Assembly: GCA_001871685.1 (NCBI GenBank)
Contig: MNVK01000004.1
Location: 1-13,385, forward strand
Source: Nitrospirae bacterium CG1_02_44_142
GTDB lineage: Bacteria > Nitrospirota > Thermodesulfovibrionia > Thermodesulfovibrionales > UBA1546
Reading direction: 5' to 3'
Length of the DNA stretch: 13,385 nt
Every line of letters starts with the position of its first letter. The first letter of the stretch is position 1. Shown one piece after another: positions 1 to 6,268 of the stretch. The notes under the pieces are model-generated. The model had not been told where the DNA came from. It did no database searches and was given only the letters and a program-made list of their open reading frames with translations. A program made the position numbers and the translations under genes.

Positions 1-200
1 TTGCGGCTTGCTCTTTTTTGTGAGCGTTCCGCCCGATAGGTGTACTTGTTCATGCTCGCTCGATTAATCTCTCTGCTAATCGTACTTACATTTCGGTCAA
101 GCAATCCTGCGATGTTCCGGAAAGACAATCCTTGCGCCAATGACCGACTGATTTCTTCTCTTTCTTGCAATGACAACCTCTTGTAACTTCTCTGACTCAT
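1..200 (-). CDS. IS30-family transposase, N-terminal part (runs off left edge)
   Basis: The minus strand from an ATG at 200-198 reads 66 codons without a stop to the window edge, so only the N-terminus is present. Its start, with YKRLSLQEREEISRSLAQG followed by FRNIAGLLDRNVSTISREI, is the helix-turn-helix that opens IS30-family transposases and binds the element's terminal inverted repeats. The DDE catalytic domain would lie to the left of the window. An AGGAGG lies 12 nt upstream of the ATG, which is rather far but usable. The 162-codon open frame that crosses this region in another frame (97-585) is a chimera of an interrupted gene and IS DNA, not a gene. Family assignment is confident; whether the element is intact cannot be judged. 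Confidence 0.85.
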   Translation of the reverse strand, partial: MSQRSYKRLSLQEREEISRSLAQGLSFRNIAGLLDRNVSTISREINRASMNKYTYRAERSQKRASR

Positions 201-269
201 TATATCTAATGCCCTCCTTTAGTTTCCTTCTCAGGATACCAAAGTGTTGCATTAAATTCTTGAGCCTAA
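1..269 (-). mobile_element. End of an IS30-like insertion sequence
   Basis: The transposase start at 200 lies about 65 nt from a sequence resembling an IS30-type terminal repeat. On the minus strand, around 268-240, it reads CTCAAGAATTTAATGCAACA, similar in pattern to the E. coli IS30 end as I remember it (TTCAA...CAACGCAACA). The outer boundary is placed at about 265-270 because the neighbouring gene's protein-like sequence stops making sense there. The other end and any target duplication are outside the window, so the exact edge is an estimate. Confidence 0.6.
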
Positions 270-570
270 CTAGCAATAAGTAGTGCTCTTTAACTTTTGA
301 TAGAGATTGGCAAGAAATTTGAGAGATGTTTTTCTCTCTAAAAATTCCTGAGTCTACTAAATCATTTTTTAAACTATTAAACTGCTCATCATTTGCAACA
401 ATAGCAATCTTTCTAAACCACCTACCATAACCCAATCGCCATAACAAAGGTGCGATACCCAATATCCAAAAAATAAAGTTTAGTAGAACTCCTACAATTA
501 CCAATGTTGCAGAAATGCCACCAAATATAACAAAGAAAGGGTGATTGAAAAATTGATATATTGTTTCCAT
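268..570 (-). pseudogene. Membrane-anchored protein of unknown function, truncated by the IS element
   Basis: About 101 codons remain from ATG 570 (an alternative ATG at 585 overlaps the methyltransferase stop by 10 nt). Residues about 13-42 form one long or two closely spaced hydrophobic segments (VIFGGISATLVIVGVLL, then FIFWILGIAPLLW). A cytoplasmic-looking stretch follows: RKIAIVAND, then SLKNDLVDSGIFREKNI, then HYLLLV. The alternating beta-like strands and loops suggest the start of a Rossmann-like sensor or nucleotide-binding domain, but this is inference. The frame continues open into IS30-like sequence at about 267, which is not original protein. The gene lies directly behind the methyltransferase, so the two were probably translated together. 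I do not recognise the family. The missing remainder should be left of the IS. Confidence 0.6.
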
Positions 571-575
571 AAATT

Positions 576-2954
576 TTACCCCCATTCTACTTGCCTCATA
601 TAATCAAGCGCCGTTTCCATTACTCCATCATCGACCAAAACTTCGCCTTTATCATTTATCCTAAAAAGGTCATTAGGCATCGGCTTTTCGCCTCTTTTGG
701 TTCTCTTGTAGCCAATATTTTCTACCTCTGCCATAAAGATTTTATAATTGAGTTCTTTTGCTACCTCGCCAAAAACCCACCAAGTATTTACAAAACCAAA
801 GGTATCCTTGGTGTCGTTATCGTGCTTGCAAAGTTCTTTGAGCTCATCGGTGTATTTTTCAACTAACTCATTGGCAGAAAGCTTGTTGTCGTCTTCTTCA
901 AAAAAATCCTTGAGCATTTTTGTTAATATTTCTTTTTCTTCTTTTCCTGTTAAATTTTTAATAGACGGCATTTTGTTTCTGTCTTTCTCGTTAAGATAAA
1001 CTAATATTAAGTTTTCGCACCTTGTTTTTAAGTTATTCCATTCATTACTGTATTTGCTCCAAAGTTTATTCCATTCTTCAATCTCTTTTTTGGTTTTCTT
1101 TTGAGCAAACAAAAGACTGGTTTTAGTGCTGGTAAATGGCTCAAAAGTTAATTGTGGAAGTGAAACAACCGCCTTGACCTTGAAATATTTGTAAATGAAA
1201 AGTCTGATATATTTATTTTCTGTCGTATCAAAAACGCTTTCGGGCAAAACTACGCCAAATCTTCCGTTTGGTTTAAGTAATTGATACCACCTTTCTACAA
1301 ACAAATTTTCAGAGTTCTTTTTATCGCCAAAAACAAACTCTTTTTTAAGATGCTCCTTTGTTTCATTATCTAATGTTACGCTAAACGGGGGGTTTGTGAT
1401 AATTACATCAAATTGCCCATTTACTTCTTTATCAAAGTATTGTTTATCTGCATCAGATTGTTTTAAAAAGTTTGGGGCTGTTTCTTTATCGTAAAACTTA
1501 AATGGCAGAAGACCGTCTTTTACAAAAATGTTTGTAGAACCATCTCCGTGCAAAATCATATTCACTTTTGTGGCAGTGCCAAGATTAAAGTTAGTTTCTA
1601 TTCCATAAATAAAATTTTGTGCCCATTTGTTTTCTCTATGGTTTGGCATAAACCACTGATGAAATTTATCTTCAACATCTCTTGTTTCGTCGAGTTTATC
1701 TTTAAATCTGTATTTTAAATTTTTGGTGATAAACTTCATATATTCAATAAGGAATGTTCCGCTACCGGCGCTTGGATCAACAAGATAAGGAATTTCCAAA
1801 TCTTTGTTTACTCTTTCAATAGCAAGTTTATCAATTTGTAATCCCCAAAGCAGAAATTTAACCACATTGATATGAGTAAAAAACTGACCTTTGGTCTGCT
1901 TAAATCCTTCCCTGATAATCCCTTCAAAGAAATCGCCCAAAATATCTTTGCCGTCAAAACTGTTTTTGCCATCCACAAAGGAGTATTTTTCCAGTTCAAA
2001 AACGGTATATTTTAGTTTGGATAGCGAAAACTTGTTTTCATCTATCACAAACGATTTTTTGAGTTTACCCTCATCAAGAATATTAAGTCTTTGTTTCAAA
2101 GCCCTTCTGTAAAGGCTATTGACCCTTTCAAAAAGTTCTTCGTTGGTTTCAAAAACTTCATTACCTTTTTTTGCATAAGAAAAGATTTGAAAATCGTATT
2201 TCTCGCCTTTCTTTTTCTCGCTCTCATCTTGGATTTTCGCCAAAATGATATTTACTAAAGACGCGAAAACATCATTGTCATCAGTTCCACCGCCACCCCA
2301 AAGCACATTGTGAAGGTTTTTTCTTAAACTTTCCAATTGCTCGTGAGTAAAAGTGGTTTCTAAATCTTTTTTTCCTCCTTTGATAAACGGTTCTTTTTGG
2401 GCTATGCCGTATCTTTCTGGCAGTTTGTCTGCATAATCCCTTTTTTCTTTCCAAACGATAAAAGAGGCAAACTTTTCATAGTCAATCAGAATACATCTGT
2501 CTTTGATTTCTTTTTCAACAATTTCAAAAGAATAGAGAACAAGATATTTTACATTTATGCCTTGCCCTTTTTCCTGCGAAGCAAGATTAAAAAGTTGTTT
2601 TTCAATAATCTCGTCTTTGTCTTTTTCATAATCTTCCAGGCTTTTAAGTTCGATGTATAAAAAAGCATCCCCTTTACTGTCTCTGACAATAACATCTATT
2701 CTTGGTTTGTTTACTTTCGGTCTGCCAATATCATACTCTTTTTCAATTTCAATATTCTCTGGCTTATAACCGAGTTCATTGACGAGTTTAGCAAGTATGT
2801 AAGCTCTGACAATTTCCTCATTGCCTCTAAACTTATCAATCTTCCAGCCTTTGATTTTTTCAGAATACTTTACCTTTTTGTTTTTAAAGTCATAAGTCTC
2901 TACGACTTTTGTCTTTTGTTGTTTGAGATATTTTTCAATAACAGTCTTATCCAT
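576..2954 (-). CDS. Type I-like N6-adenine DNA methyltransferase fused to a PD-(D/E)xK nuclease-like N-terminal domain
   Basis: A 792-aa protein. Residues about 40-170 resemble the N-terminal nuclease domain of type I restriction subunits (HSDR_N): PRIDVIV with D87, then YIELK with E102 and K104, the spacing of a PD-(D/E)xK core. Residues about 205-245 (LHNVLWGGGGTDDND) and 340-620 form an HsdM-like N6_Mtase region: GQFFT 356-360, SAM-binding DPSAGSGTF 393-401, and catalytic NPPF 521-524. The C-terminus (FMAEVENIGY, then LVDDG...LDYMRQ) also matches HsdM tails. It probably methylates adenine and may also cleave, but no HsdS specificity subunit or HsdR helicase is visible, so target recognition is unexplained. 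AGAGG lies 6 nt before the ATG. It is visibly richer in A/T than the genes right of 4500, which suits horizontal transfer. Domain calls are confident; active cleavage is inferred. Confidence 0.85.
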   Translation of the reverse strand: MDKTVIEKYLKQQKTKVVETYDFKNKKVKYSEKIKGWKIDKFRGNEEIVRAYILAKLVNELGYKPENIEIEKEYDIGRPKVNKPRIDVIVRDSKGDAFLYIELKSLEDYEKDKDEIIEKQLFNLASQEKGQGINVKYLVLYSFEIVEKEIKDRCILIDYEKFASFIVWKEKRDYADKLPERYGIAQKEPFIKGGKKDLETTFTHEQLESLRKNLHNVLWGGGGTDDNDVFASLVNIILAKIQDESEKKKGEKYDFQIFSYAKKGNEVFETNEELFERVNSLYRRALKQRLNILDEGKLKKSFVIDENKFSLSKLKYTVFELEKYSFVDGKNSFDGKDILGDFFEGIIREGFKQTKGQFFTHINVVKFLLWGLQIDKLAIERVNKDLEIPYLVDPSAGSGTFLIEYMKFITKNLKYRFKDKLDETRDVEDKFHQWFMPNHRENKWAQNFIYGIETNFNLGTATKVNMILHGDGSTNIFVKDGLLPFKFYDKETAPNFLKQSDADKQYFDKEVNGQFDVIITNPPFSVTLDNETKEHLKKEFVFGDKKNSENLFVERWYQLLKPNGRFGVVLPESVFDTTENKYIRLFIYKYFKVKAVVSLPQLTFEPFTSTKTSLLFAQKKTKKEIEEWNKLWSKYSNEWNNLKTRCENLILVYLNEKDRNKMPSIKNLTGKEEKEILTKMLKDFFEEDDNKLSANELVEKYTDELKELCKHDNDTKDTFGFVNTWWVFGEVAKELNYKIFMAEVENIGYKRTKRGEKPMPNDLFRINDKGEVLVDDGVMETALDYMRQVEWG

Positions 2955-3048
2955 GTTCTACCTCTTATTTTGGAATGATCGCTATGTTTTCTTTTGACAT
3001 CTAACTATATGATTATCCCAACTTCCTATTTACAGCTTTCATGGAATA

Positions 3049-3076
3049 AATATAGCACATTGGAAGGATTGTTCAA
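3049..3076 (-). promoter_or_regulatory. Candidate sigma-70 promoter for the methyltransferase gene
   Basis: On the minus strand TTGAAC (3076-3071) and TATATT (3054-3049) are separated by 16 nt. Transcription would start near 3042, leaving a leader of about 88 nt. It is placed back to back with the FKBP promoter. Confidence 0.45.
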
Positions 3077-3112
3077 AGAGAAAAATCGCGCAAAATTAAG
3101 AATGCTGAGGTA

Positions 3113-3121
3113 TGTTATAAT
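3113..3121 (+). promoter_or_regulatory. Extended -10 promoter upstream of the FKBP gene
   Basis: TGTTATAAT (TATAAT at 3116-3121) is a perfect extended -10 element, and no good -35 is visible. The inferred start near 3128 gives a leader of about 98 nt to the chosen start codon. Confidence 0.5.
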
Positions 3122-3225
3122 TTTTATGCATAAAACTAACAACACTTTTCTTGCTGGGATGCATGTCAAATGATGTGAATAACGCTTTTCAGCAGGGCAA
3201 TAAACAAGGGGGCATGATTAATAAA

Positions 3226-3654
3226 ATGGCAAAGGTAAAAGAAGGAGACACAATAAGCGTTCATTACACAGGCAAACTTGAAGACGGAACAGTCTTTGAT
3301 TCTTCTGAAGGCGGCGCGCCTCTAAAATTCAAGGCAGGCGGAGGAGAGTTTCTGAAAGGGCTGGAAGGCGGCGTTATAGGAATGGAAATCGGAGATGCAA
3401 AGACAATCAGAATCCCCGCTGAAGAAGGATACGGCATTTACACGAAGGAAAAGGTTTTTGAATTTGGCAGAGACAGGGCGCCTGAAAACTTTGACCCTGA
3501 AATCGGGCAGCAGCTTCAAATGTACAGGGCTGACGGTATGCCTATAACAGTTAAAGTTACCGGCAAAACAGAAAAGGCATTTATCATGGACTGCAACCAT
3601 CCGTTGGCGGGAAAGAATCTGGTGTTTGAGATAAAGCTTGTGGAGATTGCGTAA
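3226..3654 (+). CDS. FKBP-type peptidyl-prolyl cis-trans isomerase (SlyD-like)
   Basis: A 142-aa protein from MAKVKEGD. It should catalyse cis-trans isomerisation at proline bonds and act as a folding chaperone. The FKBP core is clear: ISVHYTGKLEDGTVFDSS at the start, FLKGLEGGVIGMEIGD in the middle, and PAEEGYG. The last of these leads into a SlyD-type insert-in-flap segment (FGRDRAPENFDPEIGQQLQ) before the closing strands LVFEIKLVEI. The metal-binding His/Cys-rich tail of E. coli SlyD is absent. The start is uncertain: ATGs lie at 3214 and 3226, and AAGGGGG (about 3206-3212) is too near the first and rather far from the second. The frame is open upstream to TTG 3151, where it encodes a lipobox-like LLGC. 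I take 3226 because family members begin there; a periplasmic lipoprotein form is a less likely alternative. Confidence 0.85.
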   Translation: MAKVKEGDTISVHYTGKLEDGTVFDSSEGGAPLKFKAGGGEFLKGLEGGVIGMEIGDAKTIRIPAEEGYGIYTKEKVFEFGRDRAPENFDPEIGQQLQMYRADGMPITVKVTGKTEKAFIMDCNHPLAGKNLVFEIKLVEIA

Positions 3655-3659
3655 AGAGG

Positions 3660-3697
3660 CCAGCCACCTGCAAAATAATGCTGGATAATTTTATTTT
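3660..3697 (+). terminator. Weak possible terminator after the FKBP gene
   Basis: CCAGC (3660-3664) can pair with GCTGG (3680-3684), followed by an A/T-rich run ATAATTTTATTTT. The stem is only 5 bp with a 15-nt loop, so this is weak. Confidence 0.25.
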
Positions 3698-3724
3698 GAC
3701 TAAATTTTATTATTGGCATATAAT
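3696..3724 (+). promoter_or_regulatory. Near-consensus sigma-70 promoter of the toxin-antitoxin pair
   Basis: TTGACT (3696-3701) and a perfect TATAAT (3719-3724) are separated by exactly 17 nt. The predicted start at about 3731-3732 is only 5-6 nt before the toxin ATG at 3737. A 9-bp direct repeat, AATTTTATT, occurs at 3687-3695 and 3703-3711, one copy just left of the -35 and one in the spacer. It is a plausible operator for the HTH antitoxin. Confidence 0.75.
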
Positions 3725-3736
3725 ACCCATGACTAC

Positions 3737-4027
3737 ATGAACGCTGAATTGATAGAGCATTCAAAGGTTATTGATGAATTAGGCAATACTGCTGAAATTA
3801 ATTTATGGAAATTGCCAAAACCTACAGATGATAAACCGCACGGATATAAATATTCCCTAGTTTATATTGTAGAGGATAAGCGGGTAATCGGCTATGACAA
3901 TGCAGAAAGCAAGGGAGACCATAGGCATATCAGAGGAGCGGTAAAACCCTATAAGTTTATTAATATATGGAAACTGATAGAGGACTTTAATAGAGACATA
4001 GAAAAATTTAGGAGGGGTGAGTTATGA
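3737..4027 (+). CDS. TumE-type (DUF6516) toxin of a toxin-antitoxin pair
   Basis: A 96-aa protein matching, from memory, the small DUF6516/TumE family. It begins MNAELIEHSKVIDE, then has HGYKYSLVYI (about 35-44), RVIGYDN and the conserved GDHRH (60-64), and ends with PYKF and a charged helix. The His/Asp-rich GDHRH suggests a nuclease-like centre, but the activity is not shown by sequence. Its stop overlaps the antitoxin start as ATGA (4024-4027), typical of coupled toxin-antitoxin genes. The start at 3737 was chosen because the frame's TTG at 3713 lies inside the promoter spacer and the ATG at 3729 is out of frame. There is essentially no 5' leader and no Shine-Dalgarno. Toxin-first order is the less common arrangement. 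Confidence 0.75.
   Translation: MNAELIEHSKVIDELGNTAEINLWKLPKPTDDKPHGYKYSLVYIVEDKRVIGYDNAESKGDHRHIRGAVKPYKFINIWKLIEDFNRDIEKFRRGEL
4010..4015 (+). promoter_or_regulatory. Strong ribosome-binding site of the antitoxin gene
   Basis: AGGAGG lies 8 nt before ATG 4024, inside the end of the toxin gene. It contrasts with the toxin, which has no ribosome-binding site, and would favour antitoxin excess from the shared mRNA. Confidence 0.75.
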
Positions 4028-4389
4028 GAATAAAAAAAATCAAAATAGGCATTAAAGACTTAAAAACAGCCTTAAGGGAATTTGCTGAGAGTGCCGATGC
4101 TATTGAGCGGGGAGAGACTGTCAAGAAGGAAACAGGCGTTTATTTCACAAGCTTTGAGGCGTTCAGGAAGATATTGACACCCAAGAGACTTGAACTCCTG
4201 CATATAATCAAGATTCAGAAACCTTCTTCAATTAATGAGCTTGCGAGAATGGCAAAGAGGGATGTAAAGAATGTGGCAGAGGATGTGAAATATCTTGAAC
4301 AAACAGGGCTGATAGAGAAAAAAGAGACAGACAATAAGACTGCCCCGGTAACTAAGTATGACCGGATAGCCTTGGAGATTGCGGTTTAA
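4024..4389 (+). CDS. HTH antitoxin partner of the TumE-type toxin (TumA/HVO_A0114-like)
   Basis: A 121-aa protein. Residues about 50-100 form a winged-helix domain of MarR/ArsR type: LTPKRLELLHIIKIQKP, INELARMAKRDVKNVAEDV as the helix-turn-helix, and LEQTGLIEKK leading into the wing. The N-terminal 45 residues (basic start, then LREFAESADAIERGE and YFTSFEAFRKIL) match the arrangement seen in HTH antitoxins paired with DUF6516 toxins and probably contact the toxin. It starts inside the toxin stop codon and has its own strong ribosome-binding site. By analogy it neutralises the toxin and represses the promoter at 3696-3724, with the direct repeats there as candidate operator. Pairing and fold are well supported; autoregulation is inferred. 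Confidence 0.8.
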   Translation: MRIKKIKIGIKDLKTALREFAESADAIERGETVKKETGVYFTSFEAFRKILTPKRLELLHIIKIQKPSSINELARMAKRDVKNVAEDVKYLEQTGLIEKKETDNKTAPVTKYDRIALEIAV

Positions 4390-4394
4390 AAGTC

Positions 4395-4433
4395 AGGGGA
4401 TAGGATGGTGCATGTATTGAACGTCTATCCCCT
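4395..4433 (-). terminator. Hairpin between convergent genes, possible terminator of the minus-strand operon
   Basis: AGGGGATAG (4395-4403) and CTATCCCCT (4425-4433) form a perfect 9-bp stem with a 21-nt loop. Read on the minus strand, the stem is followed by GACTTTTAAA, a short U-tract, so it may end the transcript leaving the phosphorylase gene. On the plus strand no T-run follows. The long loop and short T-run limit confidence. The remaining DNA between 4390 and 4534 shows nothing else. Confidence 0.4.
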
Positions 4434-4534
4434 CGGTTGGTAGTTGTGCTCAATATTTTGAAGGATGCTTTTTAAAATACTCTAAATTGTCAGAGAATAG
4501 CGAGGGTCTTTTGAGATTGAATTAGCTGGAAACT

Positions 4535-6268
4535 TTATCTGATATACGCCTCGGTGACGTATCTTCTCATCATCCTGTGGCTGTTGAAGTAGTAGGCATT
4601 TTTGCCTATGGCATTCTGCATCATTCTTATCCAGGTATGCCTGTCGCTGTAATACATCGGGATTATAATGGACTCCAGCTTGCTGTATAAATCATCAGCA
4701 TCTCTTTTATCTATTGCGGCAGCATCTTCTGTAAGTATTGTCTCTGTAGGGCTTGGACCAATAGCCCATCCCGTAAAACCCTCAATGTGCCCCTCTATCC
4801 ACCAGCCGTCAAGCACGCTGAAGTTTATCACGCCGTTATGAGCGGCCTTCATGCCGCTTGTGCCTGACGCCTCATGCGGCCTGAGAGGCGTGTTAAGCCA
4901 TATATCAACGCCGGAGACGAGCTTAAGCGCTTTCTCCATATCATAGTTTTTCAGGTAGGCTATGTTAATTTTTCCTTTTAACTTTTCCTTTATGACATGG
5001 ATTTTTTCTATCAGCCATTTGCCGTTATCGTCTTTCGGATGCGCCTTGCCTGAATAGACAAGCTGTATCTTCCCCGATGCAATCCTTTCAATTCTGTCCA
5101 TGTCGCTGAAAATCAGGTCGGAGCGTTTATACGCGGTGGCCCTGCGCGCAAATCCTATTGTAAGGGTGTCGTAATCCATGCCTGCTTTTGTCTCTGAATT
5201 TATAAAATCAATGAGAACTTTTTTTGCTTCAATATGGGCTGTCCATAATTCTTCTTCGGGTATTTTGTCTACTCTCACAAAGAGTTCAGGTTCGTTAGCC
5301 CAGCCCGGCAGGTATTTGTCATAAAGTCTTTTGAAGCTGTCGCAGGTCCAGGTATAGCTGTGCACGCCGTTTGTTATTGCAGATATCTCATAACCGGGGA
5401 ACATATTTTTTGAAACATCTCTGTGCTTTTTGGCAACACCGTTAACGAACTCGCTCAAGTGTAAAGCAAGCATAGTCATATTTAAATTGTCTTTACCGCC
5501 AAGCTCCTTCATTACATTCAGAGGTATTAATTCTCCCATTACCCGCAGGATTAAATCATACGAGAATTTGTCATGGCCTGCTTCAACAGGGGTGTGGGTT
5601 GTAAATACGCATATATTTTTTACCCTGTCAACATCCCACACAAGCCGCTCGTCCCACACGTCTTCTATCGGCCTTTTATATCTGAGCAGCAATTCCAGCG
5701 TAAGAAGACTGGCATGTCCCTCATTCATGTGATATTTTTTTATCTCAAATCCGAGTTCATAGAGCATCCTGACGCCCGCTATGCCGAGGACGATTTCCTG
5801 TTTCAGCCTGTATACATGGTCGCCTCCATAGAGGTAAGAGGTAATCTCTTTGTCATCAGGGGAGTTTTCTTCGGTGTCAGTATCAAGAAAAAACACAGGG
5901 ATGCTTCCGCCTGTCAGACTTTTTACAATGTAAAGCCACGCCTGAACAGCGACAGATCTTCCCTCTATCTGCACATATACCTTTGCAGGAAGAAGGGTCA
6001 TCTGTTTTGACGGCTCCCATAGTGTCGGCGTCTCCGTCTGCCTTCCTCTTTCGTCTATCTCCTGCGTGAAATATCCTTTTTTGCTGAGAAGGGTTACAGC
6101 AGCCATCGGGAGTTTAAGGTCAGCTCCTGATTTAATCGTATCTCCTGCGAGCACCCCAAGACCGCCGCTGTAAGTGGGGATGTTATTGGCAATCCCTATC
6201 TCCATTGAGAAATAAGCAATCTTCGGCTCCTTTGTGAATTCCTGTAACTGAGGCAAAAAATTGTTCAT
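4535..6268 (-). CDS. glgP: Alpha-glucan (glycogen) phosphorylase, short GT35 type
   Basis: A 577-aa protein that should phosphorolyse alpha-1,4-glucan to glucose 1-phosphate using pyridoxal phosphate. It has the N-terminal AYFSMEIGI...TYSGGLGVLAGD (about 18-43), YHMNEGHA (179-186), FTTHTPVEAGHD (222-233), ITNGVH (298-303), and RRATAYKRSDL (375-385) with the substrate/phosphate-contacting basic residues. EASGTSGMKAAHNG (466-479) contains K474, the expected Schiff-base lysine. The length fits the short bacterial/archaeal class, which lacks the roughly 800-residue animal and E. coli MalP architecture. The ATG overlaps the queC stop by 4 nt (ATGA), so it is the last gene of the minus-strand array, ahead of the hairpin at 4395-4433. 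Physiological substrate (glycogen or maltodextrin) is not decided by sequence. Confidence 0.92.
   Translation of the reverse strand: MNNFLPQLQEFTKEPKIAYFSMEIGIANNIPTYSGGLGVLAGDTIKSGADLKLPMAAVTLLSKKGYFTQEIDERGRQTETPTLWEPSKQMTLLPAKVYVQIEGRSVAVQAWLYIVKSLTGGSIPVFFLDTDTEENSPDDKEITSYLYGGDHVYRLKQEIVLGIAGVRMLYELGFEIKKYHMNEGHASLLTLELLLRYKRPIEDVWDERLVWDVDRVKNICVFTTHTPVEAGHDKFSYDLILRVMGELIPLNVMKELGGKDNLNMTMLALHLSEFVNGVAKKHRDVSKNMFPGYEISAITNGVHSYTWTCDSFKRLYDKYLPGWANEPELFVRVDKIPEEELWTAHIEAKKVLIDFINSETKAGMDYDTLTIGFARRATAYKRSDLIFSDMDRIERIASGKIQLVYSGKAHPKDDNGKWLIEKIHVIKEKLKGKINIAYLKNYDMEKALKLVSGVDIWLNTPLRPHEASGTSGMKAAHNGVINFSVLDGWWIEGHIEGFTGWAIGPSPTETILTEDAAAIDKRDADDLYSKLESIIIPMYYSDRHTWIRMMQNAIGKNAYYFNSHRMMRRYVTEAYIR

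Noticed and set aside
97..585. Intact 162-aa membrane protein
   Set aside because: Its last 57 or so residues are translated from IS30-like DNA in the wrong frame, overlapping the true transposase reading frame on the same strand.
3126..3174. Fifteen-residue leader peptide ORF upstream of the FKBP gene
   Set aside because: No ribosome-binding site, starts almost at the predicted transcription start, and has no regulatory codon run or attenuator-like structure.
5430..6010. Plus-strand frames opposite the glycogen phosphorylase
   Set aside because: They lie wholly inside the well-supported minus-strand gene and show no domain or start signal.
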